Positions 37,180-44,998 of a stretch of DNA of 64,000 bases are shown piece after piece. Each line of letters starts with the position of its first letter. The stretch's first letter is position 1. This DNA comes from Yoonia sp. R2331. GTDB lineage: Bacteria > Pseudomonadota > Alphaproteobacteria > Rhodobacterales > Rhodobacteraceae. The translations under genes were made by a program, and so were the position numbers. Below the pieces are notes generated by a model. That model searched no databases. It saw nothing but the letters and a program-made list of their open reading frames with translations, and had not been told where the DNA came from. The stretch spans positions 2,232,001 to 2,296,000 of the forward strand of contig NZ_JBGCUN010000001.1 in the NCBI RefSeq assembly GCF_041103235.1, read 5' to 3'.

Positions 37180-38478
37180 ATGACCACACATCTTCTTTTG
37201 GGGCAAACCCTTGGCTTTACCGGCAATCCCCTGCTGGGGTGGGAGGACGCGACCCGGCACAACAGTACCGGGGGTGTCTTGATCGCGGATGGTGTGATCA
37301 CAGCGATTGGCGAAGGGGCCAGTCTGCGTGCGGAACATCCTGATGCGCAGGTCACCGACTATGGCGATGCGCTGATCAGTGCGGGCTTTGTCGATGCGCA
37401 TATGCACTACCCCCAGACGGGGATGATTGCCAGCTGGGGCAAACAGCTGATTGATTGGCTGAACACCTACACCTTCCCCGAGGAATCACGCTTTGGCGAC
37501 CGGGCCTATGCCGATGACGTCGCTAGCCGCACGCTTGATCTGGCGCTGGATCACGGAACCACGACGCTGACCAGCTTTTGCACGATCCACCCCGAAAGTG
37601 TGAATGCGTTTTTCAGCGCGGCGGCCGCGCGCAATATGGCGGTGGTGGCTGGCAAGACCTGCATGGACCGCAACGCGCCCGAGGACCTGCGCGACGACGC
37701 AAAATCCGCCTATGACGATAGCAAGGCGCTTCTGGAAAAATGGCACGAGGTGGGCCGTGCGTCTTATGCCATCACGCCGCGGTTTTCGCCGACCTCAACA
37801 CCCGACCAATTGGCGGCTCTGGGGGCGCTTTGGGCGGAACACCCCGATTGCCTGATGCAGACACACCTGTCCGAGCAATTGCCCGAAATCGACTGGGTGC
37901 GCGATCTCTACCCTGACGCCCGCGACTATCTGGACACCTACGAGGCCTTTGGGCTTTTGGGTGCCAATGGGCTTTATGGCCACGCGATCCACCTGACCCC
38001 GCGCGAGGTGGACCGGCTGGCAGAGGTGGGTGCGGCCGTGGTGCATTGCCCGACGTCGAATACCTTCATTGGGTCGGGCCTCTTTGATCTTATGGGCCTT
38101 GCGGCCCAACAGATACGCATCGGCCTGGCGACAGACACCGGCGGCGGATCATCCTTTTCGATGTTGCGCACGATGGCCGCAGCTTATGAGATCGCGCAAC
38201 TGCGTGGCACGGCACTGCATCCGGCGCAACTGATGTGGCTGGCGACTGAAGGGTCAGCGCATGCCCTGCACATGGGCGAGCGGATCGGTCATCTTGGGCC
38301 GGGTGCGGCGGCTGATCTGTGTGTACTGGACCTCGCCTCGACCCCTGCCATTGCGCAGCGATCCGCGCGGGCCACAGGGTTTTGGGACGCGCTTTTTCCC
38401 ACCATCATGATGGGTGATGACCGGGCCGTGCGTGACGTCTGGGTGGCGGGGGTGCGCCGCGACAAGGTGTCAGGTTAA
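37180..38478 (+). CDS. guaD: Guanine deaminase
   Basis: 432-residue Zn-dependent amidohydrolase converting guanine to xanthine. Metal ligands are in VDAHMHYPQTGM (instead of the more general HTH), QTHLSEQLPEIDW, GLYGHAIHLTPREV and ATDTGGGSSFSMLRTM; CPTSNTFIGSGLF is typical of GuaD. Divergent from mgtE, convergent with an 8-oxoguanine deaminase-like gene, which makes a small purine-salvage cluster. Confidence 0.94.
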   Translation: MTTHLLLGQTLGFTGNPLLGWEDATRHNSTGGVLIADGVITAIGEGASLRAEHPDAQVTDYGDALISAGFVDAHMHYPQTGMIASWGKQLIDWLNTYTFPEESRFGDRAYADDVASRTLDLALDHGTTTLTSFCTIHPESVNAFFSAAAARNMAVVAGKTCMDRNAPEDLRDDAKSAYDDSKALLEKWHEVGRASYAITPRFSPTSTPDQLAALGALWAEHPDCLMQTHLSEQLPEIDWVRDLYPDARDYLDTYEAFGLLGANGLYGHAIHLTPREVDRLAEVGAAVVHCPTSNTFIGSGLFDLMGLAAQQIRIGLATDTGGGSSFSMLRTMAAAYEIAQLRGTALHPAQLMWLATEGSAHALHMGERIGHLGPGAAADLCVLDLASTPAIAQRSARATGFWDALFPTIMMGDDRAVRDVWVAGVRRDKVSG

Positions 38479-38524
38479 GGCCGCACCGCGACAGGGCACC
38501 GTCCCGCTATTAAGATTTGCGTCA

Positions 38525-38568
38525 GCATGGGCTGTGCATGGGATGTGCATGGTTTCTGCATCGCGATT
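38525..38568. repeat. Four 11-bp tandem units between convergent deaminase genes
   Basis: GCATGGGCTGT, GCATGGGATGT, GCATGGTTTCT and GCATCGCGATT start at 38525, 38536, 38547 and 38558. GCAT is exactly repeated every 11 bp, the last unit degenerate. The region between guaD and the convergent deaminase has no gene. Possible protein-binding array or chance low-complexity sequence. Confidence 0.6.
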
Positions 38569-38582
38569 TTGGGCCCAACCGG

Positions 38583-39920
38583 CTATCGCTCCATCAACCG
38601 CCGTGCGATGCCGTTTTGCCGGGCGATCACGCGGGGCAAATCCACTGTGGTCACTTGCCCCTCTGCCACGATCTGCCGCCCTTCCACAAACAGATGCCGC
38701 ACCTTGCTTGGCCCGGCCAGAAGCAGTGCGGCCGGATCCCAGGATCCAGCGTTTTCAATGGCTTGCGTGTCCCAAATCGCGATATCAGCACGTTTGCCCA
38801 AAGCGATCTGACCACAATCATCACGCCCCAGAACCGCCGCACCACCGCGTGTGGCAATCCGCAGCGCCTCATGCGCGGACATCTGGTCAGCACCATTGGC
38901 AACCCGTTGCAGCAGCATCGCCTGCCGCGCTTCGTTAACCAAATTGCCCACATCGTTGCTGGCAGCGCCATCAACCCCTAATCCAACGTTAACGCCGGCA
39001 TCCAACATTGCGCGCACCGGTGCGATGCCGGACCCAAGGCGACAGTTCGAACAGGGACAATGGGCCACACCGGTGCGGGATTTGGCAAAAAGATCAATCT
39101 CTTGCCTGTCGAGTTTAACGCAGTGTGCGTGCCAGACATCGTCCCCCGTCCAGCCCAGATCTTCGGCGTATTGACCGGGACGGCAGCCGAACTTTTCAAG
39201 GCTATAGGCGATATCTTCGTCGTTTTCGGCCAGATGGGTGTGTAGCATCACCTCTTTGTCACGGGCCAGCTTGGCGGTTTCTGCCATCAGATCGCGGCTG
39301 ACGGAAAACGGCGAACAAGGCGCAAGCCCCACCCGGACCATCGCGCCGGGCGACGGGTCGTGGAAGGCGTCAACGACGCGGATGCAATCGTTCAGAATCG
39401 CGTCTTCATCCTCAACCAGCGCATCGGGCGGCAAGCCGCCGTCGCTTTCGCCAATGCTCATTGATCCGCGCGTGGGATGAAAGCGCAGGCCAATTTCGCC
39501 TGCGGCGGCAATGGTATCATCCAGCCGCGCACCGTTGGGATACAGGTAAAGGTGGTCAGAGGTGAGCGTGCAACCGGACAAGGCCAGTTCCGCGAGGCCG
39601 ATCTGGGCAGAGACAAAGAACGCTTCGGGATCAAAGCCTTGCCAGATCGGATAGAGCGTTTGCAACCAGCCAAACAGCAGCGCGTCCTGCCCGCCGGGCA
39701 CTGCGCGGGTCAGCGTCTGATAGAGATGGTGATGGGTATTCACCAACCCCGGCGTCACGACGCAGCCTGCTGCATTTATAGTGGTGTCAGGACGCGGCAG
39801 GTCAGGACCGATGGCGGCGATCACCCCGTCGCGGATGAGGATGTCTTGCCCGGTCAAGCGCGCATCAGCGTCATCCATCGTCAGGATGACATCGGCACCG
39901 ACCAGCAGCGTTTCAGTCAT
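38583..39920 (-). CDS. 8-oxoguanine deaminase-like amidohydrolase
   Basis: 445-residue amidohydrolase of the ATZ/TRZ type. Zn ligands in TPGLVNTHHHLYQTLTRAVP, LHTHLAENDEDI, WHAHCVKL and GLGVDGAASNDVGNL; the APCSPFSVS and CPCSNCRLGSG blocks are those of 8-oxoguanine deaminase/hydroxy-triazine deaminases. ATG 39920 overlaps the end of the upstream phosphatase gene by 8 bp. Substrate choice of 8-oxoguanine is by family resemblance and its guaD neighbour. Confidence 0.86.
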   Translation of the reverse strand: MTETLLVGADVILTMDDADARLTGQDILIRDGVIAAIGPDLPRPDTTINAAGCVVTPGLVNTHHHLYQTLTRAVPGGQDALLFGWLQTLYPIWQGFDPEAFFVSAQIGLAELALSGCTLTSDHLYLYPNGARLDDTIAAAGEIGLRFHPTRGSMSIGESDGGLPPDALVEDEDAILNDCIRVVDAFHDPSPGAMVRVGLAPCSPFSVSRDLMAETAKLARDKEVMLHTHLAENDEDIAYSLEKFGCRPGQYAEDLGWTGDDVWHAHCVKLDRQEIDLFAKSRTGVAHCPCSNCRLGSGIAPVRAMLDAGVNVGLGVDGAASNDVGNLVNEARQAMLLQRVANGADQMSAHEALRIATRGGAAVLGRDDCGQIALGKRADIAIWDTQAIENAGSWDPAALLLAGPSKVRHLFVEGRQIVAEGQVTTVDLPRVIARQNGIARRLMER

Positions 39921-40731
39921 CCATGGCGTCCTGCAACATCTCAAGCGCCACCGCATGGACATCGCGGTTGGCCGCGGCAATCACCCGGCCGCCATGATGG
40001 GCCGCCCCGCCCTGCCAGTTGGATACAACGCCGCCTGCCGCCTGCACCAGGGCAATTGGTGCATGAATATCATAGGGTTGCAGCCCCGCCTCGATCACCA
40101 GATCAACTTGTCCCGCGGCCAAAAGCGCGTAGCCATAGCAATCCATCCCATAGCGGACCAGTTTGACCTTTTCGGCCACTTTCTGAAAGGCGCGACCTTC
40201 TTTGGGGGTGCCGACCTCTGGGAAGGTCGTCAACAAGGTCGCATCGGGAAAGGCGCGGCGTTTGCGGGTTTCAAGGGTTTGGGTGCCCAGCGGACCTGAA
40301 ACCTCGGCCACGCCGAAACCACCGGCAAAGCGTTCACCGATAAACGGCTGATCAATGATCCCAAAGAGCGGGCCGGTGGCATCCGCGACCGAGATCAGCA
40401 CACCCCATGTGGGCGTGCCGCTGATATATCCGCGCGTGCCGTCGATCGGATCAAGCGTCCATGACAGACCGCTGGTGCCGGATTTGGTGCCGTATTCCTC
40501 GCCCAGAATGCCGTCGTGCGGGCGTTCGGCCTCAAGAATATCGCGCATCACACGCTCTGCGGCGCGGTCCGCTTCGGTGACGGGGTCAAACCCTTCGCCG
40601 CCGGTCTTGTCGTCAGCGACGAGCCCTGCTTGACGGAACAGGCGCAAGGTTTCGGGGCGCGCGGCGTCGGCCAGACGATGCGCGACGCGGATCAATGTGT
40701 CCCGCGTCGGCTGATCTGGTGATGCTGTCAT
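39913..40731 (-). CDS. hisN: Histidinol-phosphatase-type inositol monophosphatase family enzyme
   Basis: 272-residue Mg2+-dependent phosphatase. Metal and phosphate residues are visible in GFDPVTEADRAAERVMRD, ILGEEYGT, WTLDPIDGTRGYISGTPTWG and YDIHAPIALVQAAGGVVSNW. This subgroup serves as histidinol-phosphate phosphatase (HisN) in actinobacteria and alphaproteobacteria, while inositol phosphatase activity is also possible. Co-directional and overlapping with the deaminase gene. Confidence 0.87.
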   Translation of the reverse strand: MTASPDQPTRDTLIRVAHRLADAARPETLRLFRQAGLVADDKTGGEGFDPVTEADRAAERVMRDILEAERPHDGILGEEYGTKSGTSGLSWTLDPIDGTRGYISGTPTWGVLISVADATGPLFGIIDQPFIGERFAGGFGVAEVSGPLGTQTLETRKRRAFPDATLLTTFPEVGTPKEGRAFQKVAEKVKLVRYGMDCYGYALLAAGQVDLVIEAGLQPYDIHAPIALVQAAGGVVSNWQGGAAHHGGRVIAAANRDVHAVALEMLQDAMDD

Positions 40732-40786
40732 GCCGTTCCCCGCTGTTTTGCTGCCCCCTAGCGGTAACGTGGGCAGCACAGTGGGG

Positions 40787-41155
40787 TCAAGCGGCCTCGC
40801 TCAGGACCCTTGCGAGATCGAACAGGCGACGGCGCTGGTTTTCCGGGATCGCATAGTAGGACCGAAGCAGTTCAAGCGCCTCTTTGTCCGTCAGGATATC
40901 ACCGGGCAGATCGTTTTTGGCTTTGTCGTCCTGCTGGGCCGCAAGACCTTCAAAGAAGAAGGACACGGGCACATTCAGAACCCGGCTGATATCCCACAAG
41001 CGCGAAGCGCTGACGCGGTTCATGCCGGTTTCGTATTTCTGGATCTGTTGGAATTTAATGCCGACAGCCTCTGCCAGCTGTTGCTGGGTGGTTCCGTTCA
41101 TCCAACGGCGGTGGCGAATACGCTTCCCGACGTGGACATCTACTGCATGTTTCAT
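40787..41155 (-). CDS. XRE-family transcriptional regulator
   Basis: 122-residue regulator. An N-terminal helix-turn-helix (VGKRIRHRRWMNGTTQQQLAEAVGIKFQQIQKYETGMNRVSASRLWDISRVLNVPVSFFFEGL) is followed by a short C-terminal segment ending LLRSYYAIPENQRRRLFDLARVLSE. This type is widely conserved in Rhodobacterales. Paralogous half-sites in the adjacent spacer may be its operator. It lies 55 bp upstream of the hisN start on the same strand. Confidence 0.9.
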   Translation of the reverse strand: MKHAVDVHVGKRIRHRRWMNGTTQQQLAEAVGIKFQQIQKYETGMNRVSASRLWDISRVLNVPVSFFFEGLAAQQDDKAKNDLPGDILTDKEALELLRSYYAIPENQRRRLFDLARVLSEAA

Positions 41156-41444
41156 GACACATCCTTTACTACGTTACTTGTTGTGGCCGCGTTTCCCCAC
41201 CAAAACACCGATTGGCGCGACCTTGCCATTTGGCCTGAGCTTGTCTTAACCCGCTGCCAACAAGACACGCAACGGTTGCAGGCGGTCAAGGTAACTAAAG
41301 GACAGGTCTCACCACCTTTTTACTGAAACAGAACATATTTGATCACTTTTTCGACGCTGCGTCAGAGGAAGACTTGCGCCCGTTTACCTTTGGAGCGCAT
41401 CAGGTCACCATCGGCCCGGACAAGCCAACAAAGGAAAACCTCTT
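41156..41444. other. Intergenic region between xre and quinone oxidoreductase genes
   Basis: 289 bp with no gene. It holds CCTTTA-CTAC-GTTACTTG (41163-41180) close to the xre start and, inverted, CAAGGTAACTAAAGG (41287-41301); with the CTAC gap removed the two are almost the same sequence on opposite strands, 107 bp apart. These may be operator sites. No structured RNA recognised. Confidence 0.5.
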
Positions 41445-42404
41445 ATGCGCGCCTTTCAAGTTTCAGATTTCGCTGTTCCCGCAGCATTGTCAGAGGTTGT
41501 AGCACCAAAACCCCAAAGCGGCGAAGTTCTTTTGGAAATAAAGGCATGCGGGCTGAATTTCGCTGATCTGCTGATGGCGAATGGCACCTATCAGGATACA
41601 CCAAAGCCACCCTTTACTCTTGGGATGGAGGTTTGCGGAACGGTGATTGCGCAGGGGCCGGATGTCACGACGCCAAAGGTTGGCGAACGGGTGGCGGTTT
41701 TCGGCGGGCAAGGTGGATTGGCTGAGCAAGGAATTTTCCCGGCCGCATTGTGTCGCGCGGTGCCAGATGCAATGCCCGCCACGGTTGCGGCGGGGTTTCA
41801 GGTGGCTTACGGCACGTCGCACCTTGCACTGACCCGCCGCGCGCATCTGCAGGCTGGTGAAACACTGCTAGTGCTGGGGGCGGCAGGCGGCGTCGGGCTG
41901 ACTGCGGTGGAAATCGGCAAGGCACTTGGGGCCACGGTGATTGCGGTTGCCCGCGGGGCCGACAAGTTGGCCGTGGCCAAGGCCGCAGGGGCAGACCACC
42001 TGATTGACAGCACGACCGCTGACATCAAGACAGCCGTCAAAGCCTTGGGCGGCGCAGACGTGATCTATGATCCGGTGGGCGGGGATGCGTTCAAGGCAGC
42101 GCTTGGCGCGGCCAACCGCGAAGCGCGTGTGTTGACCATCGGATTTGCCAGCGGAGACGTGCCGCAGGTGCCTGCCAATATTATTCTGGTCAAGAACATC
42201 ACGGTGATCGGGTTCTACTGGGGTGGCTATCTGAAATTCAATCCAACCGCACTGACCGACAGTCTGGGCGCGCTGATGGAGATGTACGTGGATGGCCGGC
42301 TGAAGCCCCATGTCAGCCACGCCCTGCCCCTTGAACAGGCGCAGGACGCGCTGGACCTGTTGTCCAGCCGCAAGGCCACTGGCAAGGTTGTGGTTACGCC
42401 GTAA
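41445..42404 (+). CDS. NADPH:quinone oxidoreductase-family protein
   Basis: 319-residue zinc-free MDR oxidoreductase. GroES-like N-terminus (LLEIKACGLNFADLLMANGTY...PFTLGMEVCGTV) and NAD(P)-binding motif LLVLGAAGGVGLTAVEIGKALGA, followed by VIYDPVGGDAF and the C-terminal YVDGRLKPHVSHALPLEQAQDALDLL. Reduces quinones or enones; natural substrate unknown. Convergent and overlapping with the LysR gene by 11 bp. Confidence 0.92.
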   Translation: MRAFQVSDFAVPAALSEVVAPKPQSGEVLLEIKACGLNFADLLMANGTYQDTPKPPFTLGMEVCGTVIAQGPDVTTPKVGERVAVFGGQGGLAEQGIFPAALCRAVPDAMPATVAAGFQVAYGTSHLALTRRAHLQAGETLLVLGAAGGVGLTAVEIGKALGATVIAVARGADKLAVAKAAGADHLIDSTTADIKTAVKALGGADVIYDPVGGDAFKAALGAANREARVLTIGFASGDVPQVPANIILVKNITVIGFYWGGYLKFNPTALTDSLGALMEMYVDGRLKPHVSHALPLEQAQDALDLLSSRKATGKVVVTP

Positions 42405-43278
42405 CCACCTGTGGCAGCGCAATCGGTGCGGGGCGAAAGGCGTCTTCCAACATGCGCGTCAGATCATCCATTGCAGCCCCTGTCGCCAGTTCAGCGCGGT
42501 AAAGGTTGATCTGCATCTGGTCGAGCTTGGGCAACCCAGTGCTGACCGGCAGTCGGTCAAAATAGGGCGGTTCGGTCCCGTCCAGCACGGCGTGGATCGC
42601 CAGATCAGCGCTGACTGTCGCCTCAATCGCGCGGTCGCCGTCGCCTTCTACGGCCATTTCCCAAGCGATGCCTGCGTCATCAAGTGACCGTTGTACACGC
42701 GGTCGAAACAGGCAGCTTTGGCAAAACGCCAGCGGCAGCGGACGCGCCCGCCAGACGGTGCTGCCGGGGGCCCCGACCCAGACCAGGTTGCGGGTACACA
42801 AGGTCTGGCGTCCTTCACTGCCTTCGGATTCTGTTGTCAGGATCAACTCAACCTCGCCTCGGTTGAACTGGGTCTTGAGCGCCTGCGTATTGGATGACAG
42901 CAATCGCACCCGCAGGCGTGGGTAGGCCGCATTGAAGCGGTGCAGCACCTGCGGAATGGCAGGGTAGACGATGTCATGCGGCACGCCCAACTTGATCTCG
43001 CCTTCGAATTCCTCCGAGGTGAGCTTGCCGTAAACCTCGTCATTGAGGTCCAGCATGCGCCGCGCATAGCTGACCAGTTGTTCGCCCGATGCCGTCAGCC
43101 CAATTGTACGCGCAGAGCGGTCGAGCAGTTCGACACCAATCGATTCCTCAAGCCGCTTGAGCTGCATCGACACTGCCGATTGCGTGAGATTCAGGAAACC
43201 GGCGGCCCGCGTCACGCCACCGGTATCAGCTACAGCCACAAAGGAACGCAGGGCGGTCAGATCTAGATTTCTGGGCAT
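42394..43278 (-). CDS. LysR-family transcriptional regulator
   Basis: 294-residue LTTR. The winged-helix N-terminus is LDLTALRSFVAVADTGGVTRAAGFLNLTQSAVSMQLKRLEESIGVELLDRSAR; the rest is a periplasmic-binding-like effector domain beginning near GEIKLGVPHDIVYP. It faces a DUF1127 gene across a 114-bp divergent spacer and overlaps the quinone oxidoreductase gene at its end. Either could be its target; effector unknown. Confidence 0.93.
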   Translation of the reverse strand: MPRNLDLTALRSFVAVADTGGVTRAAGFLNLTQSAVSMQLKRLEESIGVELLDRSARTIGLTASGEQLVSYARRMLDLNDEVYGKLTSEEFEGEIKLGVPHDIVYPAIPQVLHRFNAAYPRLRVRLLSSNTQALKTQFNRGEVELILTTESEGSEGRQTLCTRNLVWVGAPGSTVWRARPLPLAFCQSCLFRPRVQRSLDDAGIAWEMAVEGDGDRAIEATVSADLAIHAVLDGTEPPYFDRLPVSTGLPKLDQMQINLYRAELATGAAMDDLTRMLEDAFRPAPIALPQVVTA

Positions 43279-43332
43279 ATCACAATTCCTGATACTTCAA
43301 TTTCCAAACATTCATTTTCCTTATCTCACGTT

Positions 43333-43361
43333 TTGACCCACATATCAACCATACATATACG
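43333..43361 (+). promoter_or_regulatory. Candidate sigma-70-like promoter of the first DUF1127 gene
   Basis: TTGACC (43333-43338), 17-bp spacer, TATACG (43356-43361), 32 bp before the DUF1127 ATG. The -35/-10 match and spacing are good, but housekeeping promoters of this order are poorly conserved, so this is a prediction only. Confidence 0.4.
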
Positions 43362-43392
43362 ACAGCGCGAATTCATCACGAAGGAGAATGCA

Positions 43393-43605
43393 ATGTCCAA
43401 GACCTTCAAGATCACCCGCCCCGCCCCCTGGCCCCGCCACGCGGGCCTGATGCAACTGATCCAGCGGTTGACCCAAGTGCGACGGCAGCGGATCGACCTG
43501 GCGAGCCTTGAACCGCACCTGCTGAACGATATCGGCGTAACAGAAGCCCAGGCCCGCACAGAAGCCAATCGCAGCATTTGGGACGCCCCCGAACACTGGC
43601 GCTAG
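43393..43605 (+). CDS. DUF1127 small protein
   Basis: 70-residue arginine-rich protein. The DUF1127 core is RQRIDLASLEPHLLNDIGVTEAQARTEANRSIWDAPEHWR. AAGGAG lies just before ATG 43393. DUF1127 proteins of alphaproteobacteria have been tied to RNA turnover, stress and phosphate regulation. A second copy follows 180 bp downstream. Confidence 0.88.
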   Translation: MSKTFKITRPAPWPRHAGLMQLIQRLTQVRRQRIDLASLEPHLLNDIGVTEAQARTEANRSIWDAPEHWR

Positions 43606-43628
43606 GCCACCCAGCGGCGGCGCAGTCG

Positions 43629-43667
43629 GGTATTCCAGACCTTTGTTGACCAAACGTAAGGAATACC
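43629..43667. other. Inverted repeat between the two DUF1127 genes
   Basis: GGTATTCC (43629-43636) and GGAATACC (43660-43667) form an 8-bp perfect inverted repeat with a 23-nt spacer, just after the first DUF1127 stop. It could be a transcript hairpin or an operator for the second gene. No T-run follows. Confidence 0.45.
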
Positions 43668-43785
43668 TGACCCGCCCGCGACCAAAGGTATGGTTTGCCA
43701 GACTGTCGGGTTGCTTGAGCCGCGTCTAGCAAAGTGGCAAGACACGAAAACAGTAAATGAAATCAAAATATTGGGACACCTCATC

Positions 43786-44010
43786 ATGTACACTGCATCT
43801 TCCTTCACCGCCATCAACACCCCTGTAATCGCTGCCAAGCCTGCACCGGTTTCTGGCCTGATTGGCAAGCTCATTGCCCTGCACAAGCAGCGCAAGGCAC
43901 TGGCCCGGATGGACGACGCGCAACTGCATGATCTGGGGCTGACCTTTGCCGAAGCCCAGGCCGAAGCATCGCGCCCGCTTTGGGATGTTCCGGCCACTTG
44001 GGCGCAGTGA
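43786..44010 (+). CDS. DUF1127 small protein (second copy)
   Basis: 74-residue paralogue of the preceding gene. A longer Ala/Pro N-terminus (MYTASSFTAINTPVIAAKPAPVSG) leads to the DUF1127 core LIALHKQRKALARMDDAQLHDLGLTFAEAQAEASRPLWDVPATW. Start at ATG 43786; no strong ribosome site. Likely the product of tandem duplication, now diverged. Confidence 0.85.
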   Translation: MYTASSFTAINTPVIAAKPAPVSGLIGKLIALHKQRKALARMDDAQLHDLGLTFAEAQAEASRPLWDVPATWAQ

Positions 44011-44031
44011 CCGGCGGCCAACTGCGACATT

Positions 44032-44101
44032 CCGGCACAGACCATTCGAAAACCGGCACGGACCCCTCAGGTTCCTCTTGAAAACAAGGGGGTCTGTGCC
44101 G
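44032..44101 (+). other. Possible alternative-fold leader before the BAX-inhibitor gene
   Basis: CCGGCACAGACC (44032-44043) is nearly repeated as CCGGCACGGACCCC (44053-44066). A single 3' arm GGGGTCTGTGCCG (44089-44101) can pair perfectly with CGGCACAGACC of the first copy or, with one G-U but two more pairs, with the second. The loop of the second fold holds CTTG-AAAA-CAAG. The arm ends 55 bp before the start codon. Competing folds are seen; a regulatory role is inferred. Confidence 0.45.
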
Positions 44102-44155
44102 ATATTGACCCTAAAGCGGGCACAAATCCGTTTGTTGTCTAAATTGGAGGTCAAT

Positions 44156-44926
44156 ATGGCTGAATATCAAACGATCCGGACCGCGAGCGGCGCACGCTCT
44201 GCCGAGATCGATCAGGGCCTGCGCGCCCATATGAACAAGGTCTACGGCACAATGTCCGTGGGCATGATCATCACATTTGTGGCGGCTTGGGCCATTGCCG
44301 GCCTGTCTGTCACATCCACTCCTACGGAATACCAGATCGGGGCCAATGAGTACCTCACCGGGCTTGGCTATGCCTTGTTCGCGACCCCACTGAAGTGGGT
44401 AGTGATGCTGTTGCCGCTGGGTATGGTGTTTGGCTTTGGCGCGGTGTCAAACCGTGCGTCGGCCGCCGGGCTACAAACCTACTTCTACGCCTATGCCGCC
44501 GCGGTTGGTCTGTCGCTCAGCGCGATCTTCCTAGTCTACACCGGGTTTTCGATCGTGCAGGTCTTCCTGATCACGTCCATCGCTTTTGCGGGTCTTTCGA
44601 TCTGGGGTTACACCACGAAGAAGGACATCTCTGGCTGGGGATCATTCCTGATCATGGGTCTGATCGGCCTGATCGTGGCGATGATCGTGAACATCTTCCT
44701 GCAGTCGTCTGCGATGGAATTTGCGATTTCGGCAATTGGTGTGCTGATCTTTGCAGGCCTGACCGCCTATGACACCCAGAAGATCAAGACGACCTATATC
44801 GCGCATGCCGCACACGGCGATCAGGAATGGCTGGGCAAGGCTGCGATCCACGGCGCGTTGTCACTCTACCTGGACTTCATCAACCTGTTCATCATGTTGC
44901 TGAACCTGCTGGGCAGCCGCGAATAA
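44156..44926 (+). CDS. BAX inhibitor-1 / YccA family membrane protein
   Basis: 256-residue protein with seven hydrophobic segments and the BI-1 features ending in DFINLFIMLLNLLGSRE; TAYDTQKIK is the family's loop signature. In E. coli YccA and YbhL interact with FtsH-type quality control or Ca2+/H+ leak. GGAGG precedes ATG 44156. A strong terminator follows 24 bp after the stop. Confidence 0.93.
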   Translation: MAEYQTIRTASGARSAEIDQGLRAHMNKVYGTMSVGMIITFVAAWAIAGLSVTSTPTEYQIGANEYLTGLGYALFATPLKWVVMLLPLGMVFGFGAVSNRASAAGLQTYFYAYAAAVGLSLSAIFLVYTGFSIVQVFLITSIAFAGLSIWGYTTKKDISGWGSFLIMGLIGLIVAMIVNIFLQSSAMEFAISAIGVLIFAGLTAYDTQKIKTTYIAHAAHGDQEWLGKAAIHGALSLYLDFINLFIMLLNLLGSRE

Positions 44927-44950
44927 CTTCGTACTGAGATCGAATATGAA

Positions 44951-44979
44951 AGGGCCGGTGGAAACACCGGCCCTTTTTT
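44951..44979 (+). terminator. Intrinsic terminator of the BAX-inhibitor gene
   Basis: AGGGCCGGTG-GAAA-CACCGGCCCT, a ten-base perfect stem with a GAAA tetraloop, runs into TTTTTT. It is among the clearest intrinsic terminators in the window and lies in the gap to the convergent RTX gene. Confidence 0.93.
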
Positions 44980-44998
44980 CGTCGTTCAGAAGGGTAGC

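Noticed and set aside
43606-43785. CcsR-type sRNAs after DUF1127
   Set aside because: The CCTCCTCCC loop motif is absent from the spacer.
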